Source: Gemmatimonadota bacterium
GTDB taxonomy: Bacteria > 4572-55 > J002
NCBI GenBank assembly: GCA_003697105.1
Contig: RFFQ01000115.1
Span: 1-7,899, forward strand
Length of the DNA: 7,899 nt
Reading direction: 5' to 3'
The notes beneath the pieces are model-generated. The model made no database searches, was not told where the DNA came from, and saw only the letters and a list, made by a program, of their open reading frames with translations. The translations under genes were made by a program, and so were the position numbers. Positions 1-7,652 of the stretch are shown here, piece after piece (the first letter of the stretch is position 1; each line of letters begins with the position of its first letter).

Positions 1-173
1 ATTTTAACCGGTTATACATATTCTGAAATCGCTACCGTCGTCTAAAAAATGAAGCGGAATCAAGGGGTTTTTTGATTTCCATTTTATTTGGAAATCTCTT
101 TGGCGGTTCTGGATGTCAACATGTTTTCCCATCAAGAATATTTTTTTATCCGCCAGATATTTCAGGCGGATAG
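1..173. other. Left-edge intergenic region, no identifiable gene
   Basis: No gene can be supported here. The first 45 bases on the plus strand read as 14 open codons and then TAA (43-45). They could be the tail of a gene entering from the left, but 14 residues are too few to judge. The stretch is AT-rich and has two inverted repeats. One pairs 74-80 with 90-96 around a 9-base loop. The other pairs 147-154 with 165-172 around a 10-base loop. The second can be lengthened by pairing the T-run at 141-145 with the A-run at 174-178, which overlaps the outer part of the terminator stem that follows. An open frame from 88 runs through the terminator and into the antisense of the peptidase gene, so it is not treated as a gene. 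Confidence 0.5.
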
Positions 174-206
174 AAAAACACCCGCCACAAACCGGCGGGT
201 GTTTTT
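174..206 (-). terminator. Strong bidirectional rho-independent terminator
   Basis: Bases 174-186 are perfectly complementary to 194-206, giving a 13 bp stem with a 7-base loop (187-193). The core is GC-rich (cacccgcc / ggcgggtg). It is flanked by five A on the left and six T on the right, so it makes a U-tract transcript in either direction. It lies 26 bases beyond the stop codon of the minus-strand M16 peptidase gene and most likely ends that transcript. It could also stop a plus-strand transcript coming from the left edge. Confidence 0.92.
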
Positions 207-231
207 TGCACCTTACTTTAATGACAGCATA

Positions 232-3060
232 TTACTCTTCGGATTTTGCGGTGGTCTTTTTTTCGGGGTAGAGTACTACTTGCACAAATTCATCGGGATT
301 GAAGTATCGCCGGGCGTATTCCATAATTTTATCATTATTAAACGAGGAAATCCACTGTTCTAAATTCAAAATTTCCCGCGGATCTTCACCGTACTTGTCG
401 TAGAATTCCAGATTGGAGAGCCAGAAATTGTTTTCCTGCAGTTGTGTCTCGCGTTCCCGGCGTTGCATCTCCTGCACTTTTTCCACGTAAATATCGCTTA
501 ACCCCTGCATTTTCAAGGAGTCGATTTGGGTCATTACGGCGGAAGTGAGTTCATCGACCCGGTCTGGAGCACAGCCAAAACCGATGCCCAGCATGTAACG
601 CGGTTGGGGGTCCCGTTGAGGGGATGCCCACACCCCGACACCGTAAACACCACCCATATCTTCGCGCAAAATTTCGCGTAATTTAATGCGAAAGGCTCGT
701 ACCATTGATTGGAGATAATACCGGTTTTCGCGGTTCCAGTCAAAATCACCGTGGAACATCATCCGCACCATGCTTTGCGGTTCAAGCCCTTTATAAACCG
801 CTTTTTTCACCACGCCGTCCGGAGGATTCATCCCGACATCATGCCACGTTTCCCCCCGGTGCTGGGCGGGAAGGCTGCCGAGGTAGGTCTCGACCAGTGG
901 TTTCATCGTCTCTAGCTCAAAATTTCCGACGAAAAGGAATGTAAAATCGCTGGCATCACCAAACCGGTCCTTAAAAATTTGGTACACCCGGTCTAGCTTG
1001 ACCTGATCCAGTGTTTCCACCGTCATTGGGTACGAGCGGGGATGATAATTCCCCATGGTGGTTCGCACCGTATCCATATAAACCGCTCGTGGATTCGCTG
1101 TCCGGTTTTCCAATTGCGTTTTTTGCCGTGCTACATACGCCGCAAATGCCGTTTCATCCTGACGGGGTGCGGTGAAGTAGAGATACACCAATTGAAATAA
1201 GGTCTCCAAGTCCTGCGGAGAGGCTCTGCCGGTAAAGCCTTCCTCCAATTCGCCAATTTGTGGGGAAACTTGCACTACTTTATCTGCCAGTAGCTTATCT
1301 AATTCGATCCGGTTGAATGCGCCTACACCGCTTTGGGTCATCACGTCATCTGCCACTACCGCCGACCAATAATCCGCATCATCCACCACAGAGTGCCCGC
1401 CGGGGCTATACGCACTGAATAAAATTTCATCATTTTTAAAATCTGTTGGTTTGAGGATGATCCGTGCCCCATTATCCAACTGCCAAACGGTTACATCCAA
1501 TTCATCGATACGGGTTTCACTACTAATTTTGCCCGGTGTTGGGGATTCTGCCACCAGCGGCTGATCCGAGACGTTATCTTCGTAAGGCTCAACCGTCTTT
1601 TGTGCCACGTGATCGAAAACAGCTTTTAGTTGGTCTTCTGTTGCCAGCGGTTCATCTCTCTCAGGACCATCAACGGCAATAACCCGATTTTCATCGGTGA
1701 TGTACTCTTTCACCAACGCATTTATATCTGCTAAATCAATGGTATCGAGATATTTTTGCGCTAATTTATATTCATCCGCAATATGGAGAGGGATAAAACC
1801 TCGTAAAAAATGACGTTGTACGTCCCAGATCAAGCGACGCGATTCGGTTTTGTCTTTTTCTGCCAATTTTTGCTCCAATTCTCGCATCAATTGGGCTTTC
1901 TGCCGTTGGAGTTCGGATTCTGTAAAACCGTGTTCTTGTACCCGCCGGGCTTCGGTCAACAGTGCTTCCAACCCTTTTTCGACGCCATCTTGATCGACTT
2001 GCGCCCCCAGCATGTAGATGTTCGTGCCGCGAATCCACCACATCGAATAGGAATATGCTGCGATAAATGGAGGTTCTGCTTGTTGGGTCAATTCATACAA
2101 TCGTTGGTTAAGCATTCCGTTGTAGAGTTCTTCCATCAAGCTCCGCCGGTAATCCCCTTCCGTTTGGAAGGTATTGGGTTTGTGCTTGAAGTAAACACTG
2201 ACGCTGGTACGGGTTGCTTCCGGGTCGGTAGCAATGGTATAGAGGGTTTCCTTATGTCCGGGCACATCGTATTCCACCCGTTCGCGTGGCTCAGCCACTG
2301 CCGGAATGGAATCAAAATAGCGGTGAATCAGGTTCTCGAATTGATCGACATCAATATCACCTACTGCCACCACCGCCATTAAGTCGGTGCGGTACCAATC
2401 CCGGTAAAACCGGCGCAAGACATCATGTTCAAATGTTTCGATGATCTCTTTTTTACCGATAGGCAACCGCTGGGCATACTTGGAATCTTTGAAAATAACG
2501 GGATATTGCTGGTCCCGCATCCGGGCATCTGCCCCTCGTCCCAATCGCCATTCTTCGATTACCACTCCGCGTTCTTTATCGATTTCTTCATCTTCCATTG
2601 TGATGTAATGGGACCAATCCGCCAAAATCTGAAAAGCGGTTTCAATGATCGTCAGGCTATCGGTTGGAATTTGGAGCATATAAACGGTTTCATCAAAACT
2701 GGTATAGGCATTCAGATCGGGTCCAAAACGCATCCCGATAGCTTCCAGATAATCCACCAGTTCGTGTTTTTCAAAGTGTTGGGTGCCGTTAAACGCCATG
2801 TGCTCCAGCAGGTGTGCTAACCCTTGCTGGTCATCATCTTCTAGCACGGAACCGGCATTGACAACCAACCGCAAATCTGCTCGATTTTCCGGTTTCGCAT
2901 TATGCTGGAGGTAATATGTCAATCCGTTCTCTAACTGACCCGTCCGAATATCAGGATTCATGGGAAGCGGTTGGTCCAAGTCAGGTAAATCCACTCCGAA
3001 ACTCACCTGTGCCATCAGTAATAAGATGACCGCAACGGTCTGTGAAATACGATTAACCAT
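232..3060 (-). CDS. Secreted M16-family zinc metallopeptidase (PqqL/pitrilysin-like), 942 aa
   Basis: This is a zinc-dependent endopeptidase of the M16 (pitrilysin/insulinase) family, probably periplasmic or envelope-associated and degrading peptides or unfolded proteins. From the ATG at 3060, residues 1 to about 22 form a signal peptide: a basic start (MVNR), a hydrophobic core (VAVILLLMAQV) and no lipobox Cys. The inverted zinc motif HLLEH is at residues 83-87 (bases 2800-2814). The third ligand is probably Glu163 in DKERGVVIEEW, 75 residues after the last His, the usual M16 spacing. The layout is two tandem halves: an active M16 N-domain (about 35-180) and its C-domain (about 200-400), then a second pair (about 520-900) lacking HxxEH. 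The second half ends with an R..Y segment (QPRYMLGIGFGC) typical of non-catalytic halves. Length matches the roughly 930-residue PqqL type. A GTG at 3144 would add 28 residues ahead of the signal peptide and is rejected. The substrate is unknown. Confidence 0.94.
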   Translation of the reverse strand: MVNRISQTVAVILLLMAQVSFGVDLPDLDQPLPMNPDIRTGQLENGLTYYLQHNAKPENRADLRLVVNAGSVLEDDDQQGLAHLLEHMAFNGTQHFEKHELVDYLEAIGMRFGPDLNAYTSFDETVYMLQIPTDSLTIIETAFQILADWSHYITMEDEEIDKERGVVIEEWRLGRGADARMRDQQYPVIFKDSKYAQRLPIGKKEIIETFEHDVLRRFYRDWYRTDLMAVVAVGDIDVDQFENLIHRYFDSIPAVAEPRERVEYDVPGHKETLYTIATDPEATRTSVSVYFKHKPNTFQTEGDYRRSLMEELYNGMLNQRLYELTQQAEPPFIAAYSYSMWWIRGTNIYMLGAQVDQDGVEKGLEALLTEARRVQEHGFTESELQRQKAQLMRELEQKLAEKDKTESRRLIWDVQRHFLRGFIPLHIADEYKLAQKYLDTIDLADINALVKEYITDENRVIAVDGPERDEPLATEDQLKAVFDHVAQKTVEPYEDNVSDQPLVAESPTPGKISSETRIDELDVTVWQLDNGARIILKPTDFKNDEILFSAYSPGGHSVVDDADYWSAVVADDVMTQSGVGAFNRIELDKLLADKVVQVSPQIGELEEGFTGRASPQDLETLFQLVYLYFTAPRQDETAFAAYVARQKTQLENRTANPRAVYMDTVRTTMGNYHPRSYPMTVETLDQVKLDRVYQIFKDRFGDASDFTFLFVGNFELETMKPLVETYLGSLPAQHRGETWHDVGMNPPDGVVKKAVYKGLEPQSMVRMMFHGDFDWNRENRYYLQSMVRAFRIKLREILREDMGGVYGVGVWASPQRDPQPRYMLGIGFGCAPDRVDELTSAVMTQIDSLKMQGLSDIYVEKVQEMQRRERETQLQENNFWLSNLEFYDKYGEDPREILNLEQWISSFNNDKIMEYARRYFNPDEFVQVVLYPEKKTTAKSEE

Positions 3061-3071
3061 AGATGATGAAA

Positions 3072-3076
3072 CTCCT
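3072..3076 (-). promoter_or_regulatory. Ribosome binding site that fixes the M16 peptidase start
   Basis: On the minus strand AGGAG sits 11 bases before the ATG at 3060, within the purine-rich run AAGAGGAG. It supports that ATG over the in-frame GTG at 3144. The ATG choice also puts the hydrophobic signal peptide right at the N-terminus. Confidence 0.8.
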
Positions 3077-3155
3077 CTTACTGAAAAGTGATATAATATT
3101 AGGGGGTACGAGGTTGAGACCCCAGTTTCGTTTACCTTCGACACCTAAATTGGTG

Positions 3156-4013
3156 TTAATATACTTCAGGGACAAACGTTTGATCGCTCAACGGTGGGCG
3201 AACATATCCCGTATTATCTTGACGTGGGGGAAGCTCAATAGGCTCGGGCGTTAAATCTTCGTAGGGGATGAGACGAAGCAAATGATGAATGCAATTTAAC
3301 CGGGCGCGTTTTTTATCATCCGCATTGACCACATACCACGGTGCTTGCTTGATATCCGTATAATTAAACATATCGTCCTTTGCTTTGGAATATTCGACCC
3401 ATTTTGTTCGTGCCTGTAAGTCCATTGGGCTGAGTTTCCAGCGTTTGGTGGGGTCGTCAATACGGGCTTGAAACCGCCGTTCTTGTTCTTCGTCACTGAC
3501 CGAAAACCAATATTTAATCAAAATAATCCCGGAACGTACCAGCATCCGTTCAAATTCTGGGCAGCTTCGGAAATATTCCTGCACTTGTTGTTCGGTACAA
3601 AAGCCCATCACCCGTTCCACACCGGGTCGATTGTACCAACTGCGGTCAAACAGCACCATCTCACCGGCTGCGGGCAGATGGGGCACATAGCGTTGAAAAT
3701 ACCATTGCGATTTTTCGCGTTCAGTGGGTACACCCAATGCCACGACTCGGCAAATACGAGGGTTCAAACACTGGGTAATCCGTTTGATGACGCCTCCTTT
3801 ACCGGCAGCATCGCGTCCTTCAAAAATAACAACCACTTTCAGACCCTTGTATTTGATCCACTCTTGCAATTTGACCAGTTCGATCTGCAACTTGCGTAGT
3901 TCGCGCTCGTAAAATTTGCGCTTGAGCTTGGGTTTTTTCTGCCGTACATCTTCGGATAGGGGTGCCTCCGTTAAGTTCGTGACCCGATAGCTCGCTTTTT
4001 TCTTTTTACCCAT
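3156..4013 (-). CDS. ppk2: Polyphosphate kinase 2 (PPK2), 285 aa
   Basis: This is a cytoplasmic polyphosphate:nucleoside-diphosphate phosphotransferase. PPK2 enzymes move phosphate between polyphosphate and nucleotides, usually favouring NDP to NTP. The P-loop is visible as GRDAAGKGG at residues 66-74. The Walker B region is FDRSWYNRPGVERVMGF (122-138), almost identical to what I recall of the single-domain class I enzymes of the Pseudomonas type. The lid is the basic segment about 171-205 (EEQERRFQARIDDPTKRWK), followed by the conserved DLQARTKW region. At 285 residues it is one complete domain, with a basic N-terminus (MGKKKK) and a C-terminal proline-rich tail. The ATG at 4013 is preceded by AAGGAG (4022-4027) with an 8-base spacer. 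It has its own promoter upstream. The M16 gene starts 95 bases downstream without an obvious terminator between them, so read-through is possible. Class I versus AMP-using classes is inferred from motif resemblance only. Confidence 0.94.
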   Translation of the reverse strand: MGKKKKASYRVTNLTEAPLSEDVRQKKPKLKRKFYERELRKLQIELVKLQEWIKYKGLKVVVIFEGRDAAGKGGVIKRITQCLNPRICRVVALGVPTEREKSQWYFQRYVPHLPAAGEMVLFDRSWYNRPGVERVMGFCTEQQVQEYFRSCPEFERMLVRSGIILIKYWFSVSDEEQERRFQARIDDPTKRWKLSPMDLQARTKWVEYSKAKDDMFNYTDIKQAPWYVVNADDKKRARLNCIHHLLRLIPYEDLTPEPIELPPRQDNTGYVRPPLSDQTFVPEVY

Positions 4014-4086
4014 GTTTCACACTCCTTATTAAACGAATGGATTATGTTTCGCATTGTTGGCAGCACCCATCAAACAATCCGGCTCC

Positions 4087-4115
4087 ATCATAACCGAACG
4101 TTACAAACGTGTCAA
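4087..4115 (-). promoter_or_regulatory. Sigma70-type promoter of ppk2
   Basis: On the minus strand, TTGACA (4110-4115, perfect -35 consensus) is followed after exactly 17 bases by TATGAT (4087-4092, 5 of 6 with TATAAT). Predicted transcription start is near 4080, giving a leader of about 67 bases that carries the AAGGAG ribosome site. It lies wholly in the gap between aspartate kinase and ppk2, so ppk2 can be transcribed independently of the upstream gene. Confidence 0.75.
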
Positions 4116-4136
4116 CCTTGAAACTATCCGTCTCCG

Positions 4137-5348
4137 TTAGTAGTCCAAACCAAACGCCTCGTGCAACACCCTAACCGCCTGACCCGCATTGGCTTTGGGG
4201 ATAATACAACTGATGGTGATATGGGATGAACTGATCAGATCGAGGGGAATACCGGCGTTGGAAATGGCGGCAAACATGCGTCCGGCAACACCGTACTGGG
4301 AGGACATCTCTGCCCCCACAATAGAAACTATTGCCACATCATTTTGGATGCTATATGCCCCTTGGTGCAATTCGTGGGTCAGTGCTTGCAGAACCGGCGT
4401 CACAATATCCAAATCCGCCAAATTGACGGCAAATGCCACCTCTACGCGCTCTCCGGCAATCCGGTTTTGAGTCGCCAACCGCACTCGCACCTCTGCTTTG
4501 CCTAACCGCTCAAAGACATTTGCCGCTAGGGTGTTTTCTTCTGCCGCGGCCGAGACGATCACTTTGGCGCAATCGGTGTTACACGTAATACCGCGCACCG
4601 GACGTCCTTCAATCTGAAGTTTACCGCCCATGATGGTGCCCGGTTTCTGATGAAAACTGGAGCGAATGTGGACGCGGATATTGTGCTGACGGGCAAATTC
4701 CACTGCTGCCGGATGGAGCGCTTTCATGCCTAAGTTGCTGAGTTCTAGCATTTCGTCATAGGTGATATAGGGGATTTTGCGGGCATCGGCTACTACATTC
4801 GGATCGGCGGTGAAGACACCATCTACATCCTTCAGAATTTCGCATTCATCCGCCTGAAGATATGTTGCCAATGCCAACGCGGTAATATCCGATCCGCCCC
4901 GCCCGAGCGTGGTGATCTCCTTTTCTTCGCTCACCCCTTGAAACCCGGCGACAATGACAATCTTACCCTGTTGGAGGGCTTCTTCAATCCGAAACGCCTT
5001 TACATCCTTGATCTTTGCCCGGGTGTGGCGGGTATCCGTGATAATCCCACTTTGTGAGCCGGTGAACGAGATCGCTTCATACCCCAGATCATAAATCGCC
5101 ATTGCCAACAGCGACATGGAAATCCGCTCACCCACGCTTAACAACATATCGAGTTCGCGCTCACGCGGGTGCGGTGAGACCTCATACGCCATTTTCATCA
5201 ACTGATCGGTGGTTTTACCCATTGCCGAGACCACGACAATCATCTCGTGACCCTGCTCTTTCAGCCCCACAATGCGAGCGGCGGCGGCTTTGATCAGTTC
5301 GGGCGTGGCAACCGAAGTACCCCCATATTTTTGGACAATACGCGCCAT
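4137..5348 (-). CDS. lysC: Aspartate kinase with C-terminal ACT domains, 403 aa
   Basis: This enzyme phosphorylates aspartate with ATP to 4-phospho-aspartate, the first step toward lysine, threonine, methionine and (in many bacteria) diaminopimelate. Motifs in order: KYGGTSV (7-13), [13 protein letters not shown] (38-50), SVGERIS (71-77), GFQGV (135-139), TTLGRGGSD (146-154) and [10 protein letters not shown] (174-183), all in the amino-acid kinase domain (about 1-235). Two ACT domains follow (about 250-325 and 335-403). The second carries [14 protein letters not shown], then ISSSHITIS, the region where lysine or threonine binds in feedback-regulated members. No homoserine dehydrogenase domain is attached, so it is monofunctional. 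The ATG at 5348 places KYGGTSV at the normal position. A TTG at 5402 would add 18 residues but lies inside the -10 box of the gene's promoter. No good Shine-Dalgarno precedes 5348. Which amino acid inhibits it cannot be read here. Confidence 0.95.
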   Translation of the reverse strand: MARIVQKYGGTSVATPELIKAAAARIVGLKEQGHEMIVVVSAMGKTTDQLMKMAYEVSPHPRERELDMLLSVGERISMSLLAMAIYDLGYEAISFTGSQSGIITDTRHTRAKIKDVKAFRIEEALQQGKIVIVAGFQGVSEEKEITTLGRGGSDITALALATYLQADECEILKDVDGVFTADPNVVADARKIPYITYDEMLELSNLGMKALHPAAVEFARQHNIRVHIRSSFHQKPGTIMGGKLQIEGRPVRGITCNTDCAKVIVSAAAEENTLAANVFERLGKAEVRVRLATQNRIAGERVEVAFAVNLADLDIVTPVLQALTHELHQGAYSIQNDVAIVSIVGAEMSSQYGVAGRMFAAISNAGIPLDLISSSHITISCIIPKANAGQAVRVLHEAFGLDY

Positions 5349-5400
5349 AATCGAGGATGCGTCTGGAAAAAATAGGTGAAATAGGTCTTGAGAATGCCCC

Positions 5401-5429
5401 AATATACGCCGCTATCCGCCAGAGATCAA
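5401..5429 (-). promoter_or_regulatory. Promoter of aspartate kinase
   Basis: On the minus strand, TTGATC (5424-5429, 4 of 6 with TTGACA) is followed by a 17-base spacer and TATATT (5401-5406, 5 of 6 with TATAAT). The predicted start near 5394 gives a leader of about 46 bases to the ATG at 5348. This is too short for a lysine riboswitch, and none is seen. It lies back to back with the korA promoter. Confidence 0.6.
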
Positions 5430-5482
5430 CGGTAAATACAACGAGGCTCTAATTAAAATAAAAATAGTTATATCTTTTTTTA

Positions 5483-5511
5483 TTGACATCCGCACCGGTG
5501 CTTGTTACCAT
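5483..5511 (+). promoter_or_regulatory. Strong sigma70-type promoter of korA with extended -10
   Basis: TTGACA (5483-5488, perfect) is followed by a 17-base spacer and TACCAT (5506-5511, 4 of 6). A TGT just before the -10 (5503-5505) supplies the extended TGn element. The AT-rich run at about 5450-5482 resembles an UP element. The predicted start is near 5518, so the leader to the ATG at 5562 is about 44 bases. An upstream in-frame TTG at 5502 lies inside this promoter and so cannot be the start codon. Confidence 0.75.
5492..5501. promoter_or_regulatory. Possible operator: 10-base palindrome in the korA promoter spacer
   Basis: GCACCGGTGC is a perfect palindrome lying wholly between the -35 and -10 boxes of the korA promoter. 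A regulator bound here would overlap RNA polymerase. It is short, symmetry does not extend beyond it, and a chance match cannot be excluded. The regulator is unknown. Confidence 0.35.
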
Positions 5512-5561
5512 ACGCCTCAAAACAATCTGTTCCCTTAACGCTCCAAACGAGAACTCGAGTG

Positions 5562-7439
5562 ATGCAGACAAACAACGGTAACCCCCGTATTGTAGAAGAA
5601 GCCACCATCCTGTTTGCCGGTGATTCTGGCGATGGCATGCAACTGACCGGCACCCAATTTACAAACACCGCCGCCATGATGGGTAACGATGTTGCCACGT
5701 TGCCCAACTATCCGGCAGAAATCCGTTCGCCCGCCGGCACGCTCTATGGTGTGTCTAGCTTTCAAGTTCATTTTGGCAGTGTAGATGTTCACACGCCCGG
5801 CGATGAGTGTGATATGCTCGTGGCGATGAATCCGGCAGCGTTAAAGGTCAGCCTCCACCAGCTAAAGTATGGCGGCATCATTTTGGTGAATGAAGACCAA
5901 TTCACAGAGAAGAACCTGCGTTTAGCAGAATACGACGAGAATCCTTTAGATAATGATACCCTAGACCGGTATCAAGTGTATCGGGTGGAAATTTCCAAAT
6001 TAACCGCTCTGGCGCTAGAAGATTCGGGGTTGTCGCCCAAAGAGATCGAACGGTGTAAAAATTTCTTTGCGCTTGGTATCACTTACTTTCTGTACAATCG
6101 GGATGTGGCGCCGACGATCCGGTGGATTGGCCAAAAATTCAAGTCGCGCCCGGAATTGGCGAATGCCAACAAGACCGCCTTGCAAGCGGGTTATAATTTT
6201 GCCTATACCGCCGAGTTTTTTACCTCGCGTTATACCGTAGAAAAAGCGCAGTTGGCACCGGGCAAATACCGTAATATCAGCGGCACCCAAGCTTTAGCTT
6301 ACGGTTTAGTTGCCGCCGCCGAACGTGCCCAAACCCCGCTTTTTTATGGCGGATACCCGATTACACCGGCATCAGACCTACTGCATTATCTTTCCACTTT
6401 AAAACATTTTGGAGTGAAAACCTTTCAAGCAGAGGATGAAATCGCAGCAATCGGGAGCGCTATCGGAGCATCATATGCAGGAAATATCGCCGTGACGGGT
6501 ACTTCCGGGGCAGGGGTTTCGCTCAAAACAGAAGCTATCGGTCTGGCGGTGATGGCAGAACTGCCGCTAGTCATTGTCAATATTCAACGGGGAGGTCCCT
6601 CGACCGGTTTGCCGACCAAAACGGAACAATCCGACCTTTACCAAGCTATGTTCGGACGGCATGGGGAAGCGCCACTGATCGTGCTGGCGGCAAAAACACC
6701 GGCTAATTGTTTTGAGATGGCGTTTGAAGCCGTCCGGCTTGCCCAACAGCACATGACACCGGTGATACTCCTCTCCGATGGGTATCTGGGTAATGGCTCC
6801 GAACCGTGGCGATTGCCTGATGTGGACCGTCTTCCACCGATCAACATAACCTTTGCGGAAAACCCAGAAACGTACCAACCTTACCAACGGGATGAAAATT
6901 TGGTGCGGCTACGCGCGATTCCGGGTATGCCCGGCTTTGAACACCGCATCGGCGGTTTGGAAAAAGAGAATATCAGCGGTAATGTCAGCTACGATCCGGC
7001 AAATCATGAACTGATGACGAAACTTCGGCAGGAAAAAGTAGATCGCGTGGCAGAGAACATCCCGGATCTGGGGGTCGAAGGTGACCCCGACGCTGAACTG
7101 CTGATCCTAGGCTGGGGATCAACTTATGGCTCAATTAAAAAGGCGGTGGAAAATTTGTTAGCTGGTGGGATTCGGGTGGCACACGCACATTTGACGTATC
7201 TGAATCCGTTTCCGAAAAACACGGAAGCCGTATTGCGATCCTACAAAACAATTTTAGTTCCGGAGATCAACAACGGGCAATTAGTGAACATCATCCGCGC
7301 CAAATATCTGCTCCCCGCAATTCCGTTCAATATCATTCAGGGTCGCCCCTTTAAAGCGGTGGAAATTGAAGAAAAAGTGAAAGAATTGTTGAACTCCAAA
7401 AACGAATACAGCCCCAACGGCTCAACAACACAAAGATGA
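5562..7439 (+). CDS. korA: 2-oxoacid:ferredoxin oxidoreductase alpha subunit with fused gamma domain (KorA-like), 625 aa
   Basis: This is a subunit of a thiamine-pyrophosphate enzyme that decarboxylates a 2-oxoacid, most likely 2-oxoglutarate, to the acyl-CoA while reducing ferredoxin. It may also run in reverse to fix CO2. The N-terminal gamma domain (about 13-205) starts FAGDSGDGMQLTGTQFTNT and includes PAEIRSPAGTLYGVSSFQV. The alpha pyrimidine-binding domain (about 238-425) carries YPITPASD (265-272), TSGAGVSLKTEA (314-325) and NIQRGGPSTGLPTKTEQSD (340-358). A transketolase-C-like domain follows (about 530-605, GWGSTYGSIKKAVENL). This gamma-alpha fusion is about 610-630 residues in relatives, and length is normal. 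The ATG at 5562 follows the promoter by about 44 bases, with only a weak GAG ribosome site. The catalytic TPP-binding beta subunit (korB) should be adjacent but is not within the next 460 bases. Substrate assignment is by family resemblance; a pyruvate or other 2-oxoacid preference is possible. Confidence 0.9.
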   Translation: MQTNNGNPRIVEEATILFAGDSGDGMQLTGTQFTNTAAMMGNDVATLPNYPAEIRSPAGTLYGVSSFQVHFGSVDVHTPGDECDMLVAMNPAALKVSLHQLKYGGIILVNEDQFTEKNLRLAEYDENPLDNDTLDRYQVYRVEISKLTALALEDSGLSPKEIERCKNFFALGITYFLYNRDVAPTIRWIGQKFKSRPELANANKTALQAGYNFAYTAEFFTSRYTVEKAQLAPGKYRNISGTQALAYGLVAAAERAQTPLFYGGYPITPASDLLHYLSTLKHFGVKTFQAEDEIAAIGSAIGASYAGNIAVTGTSGAGVSLKTEAIGLAVMAELPLVIVNIQRGGPSTGLPTKTEQSDLYQAMFGRHGEAPLIVLAAKTPANCFEMAFEAVRLAQQHMTPVILLSDGYLGNGSEPWRLPDVDRLPPINITFAENPETYQPYQRDENLVRLRAIPGMPGFEHRIGGLEKENISGNVSYDPANHELMTKLRQEKVDRVAENIPDLGVEGDPDAELLILGWGSTYGSIKKAVENLLAGGIRVAHAHLTYLNPFPKNTEAVLRSYKTILVPEINNGQLVNIIRAKYLLPAIPFNIIQGRPFKAVEIEEKVKELLNSKNEYSPNGSTTQR

Positions 7440-7652
7440 TAGGAAAAAGAACAAGATTCCGCCCCTTATCATCTGCGGATTAAAAGCGGTGGTGGAAATG
7501 AAATCGCTTTGGAAAGCTCGATGGATGAGCCGCCCCAAACTAGTAAACTTCCGCTTCGGTTTTTTGATCCATTTTAATATCCCATTGGTAAAAATGGTAC
7601 TAACCGGATAATCATTTGAGTGAGACCGCGCACAAGAAAGCTGTTGTTTTCT
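7440..7652. other. Non-coding stretch after korA; no korB
   Basis: No gene recognised on either strand. An ATG at 7436 overlaps the korA stop as ATGA, a layout typical of translational coupling, but that frame closes after 15 residues (stop 7481-7483). An ATG at 7498 gives 37 residues (MKSLWKARWMSRPK...) that I do not recognise. A weak 3 bp hairpin with a T-run (7551-7565) could act as a poor terminator. A minus-strand frame is open across this stretch but has no start or family signal. The segment may be a decayed spacer or the scar of a rearrangement that separated korA from its partner. Confidence 0.45.

Noticed and set aside
88-363. Plus-strand open frame of 91 codons
   Set aside because: It crosses the strong terminator and then runs antisense through the C-terminal coding region of the M16 peptidase; its residues show no family pattern.
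1810-2820. Plus-strand open frames of 190 and 131 codons opposite the M16 gene
   Set aside because: They lie antisense to a clearly coding gene whose motifs and spacing are intact. Composition (many F, H, I, Q) is typical of mirror frames.
3061-3144. N-terminal extension of the M16 peptidase from GTG 3144
   Set aside because: It would put 28 extra residues before a normal signal peptide, and a good AGGAG lies just before ATG 3060.
3102-3156. Small inverted repeats as a ppk2 terminator (3141-3145 with 3152-3156; 3103-3107 with 3119-3123)
   Set aside because: Stems are only 5 bp, and neither is followed by a U-tract on the minus strand.
5349-5402. Lysine riboswitch in the aspartate kinase leader
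   Set aside because: The predicted leader is about 46 bases, far shorter than the aptamer, and no multi-helix fold or terminator is apparent.
7551-7565. Terminator downstream of korA
   Set aside because: The stem is only 3 bp (CCG/CGG) before six T; flanking A-T pairing needs a bulge, so it is too weak to call.
7498-7611. 37-codon plus-strand frame MKSLWKARWMSRPK...
   Set aside because: No ribosome site, no recognisable domain, and it contains the weak hairpin; the frame is open by chance over a short distance.
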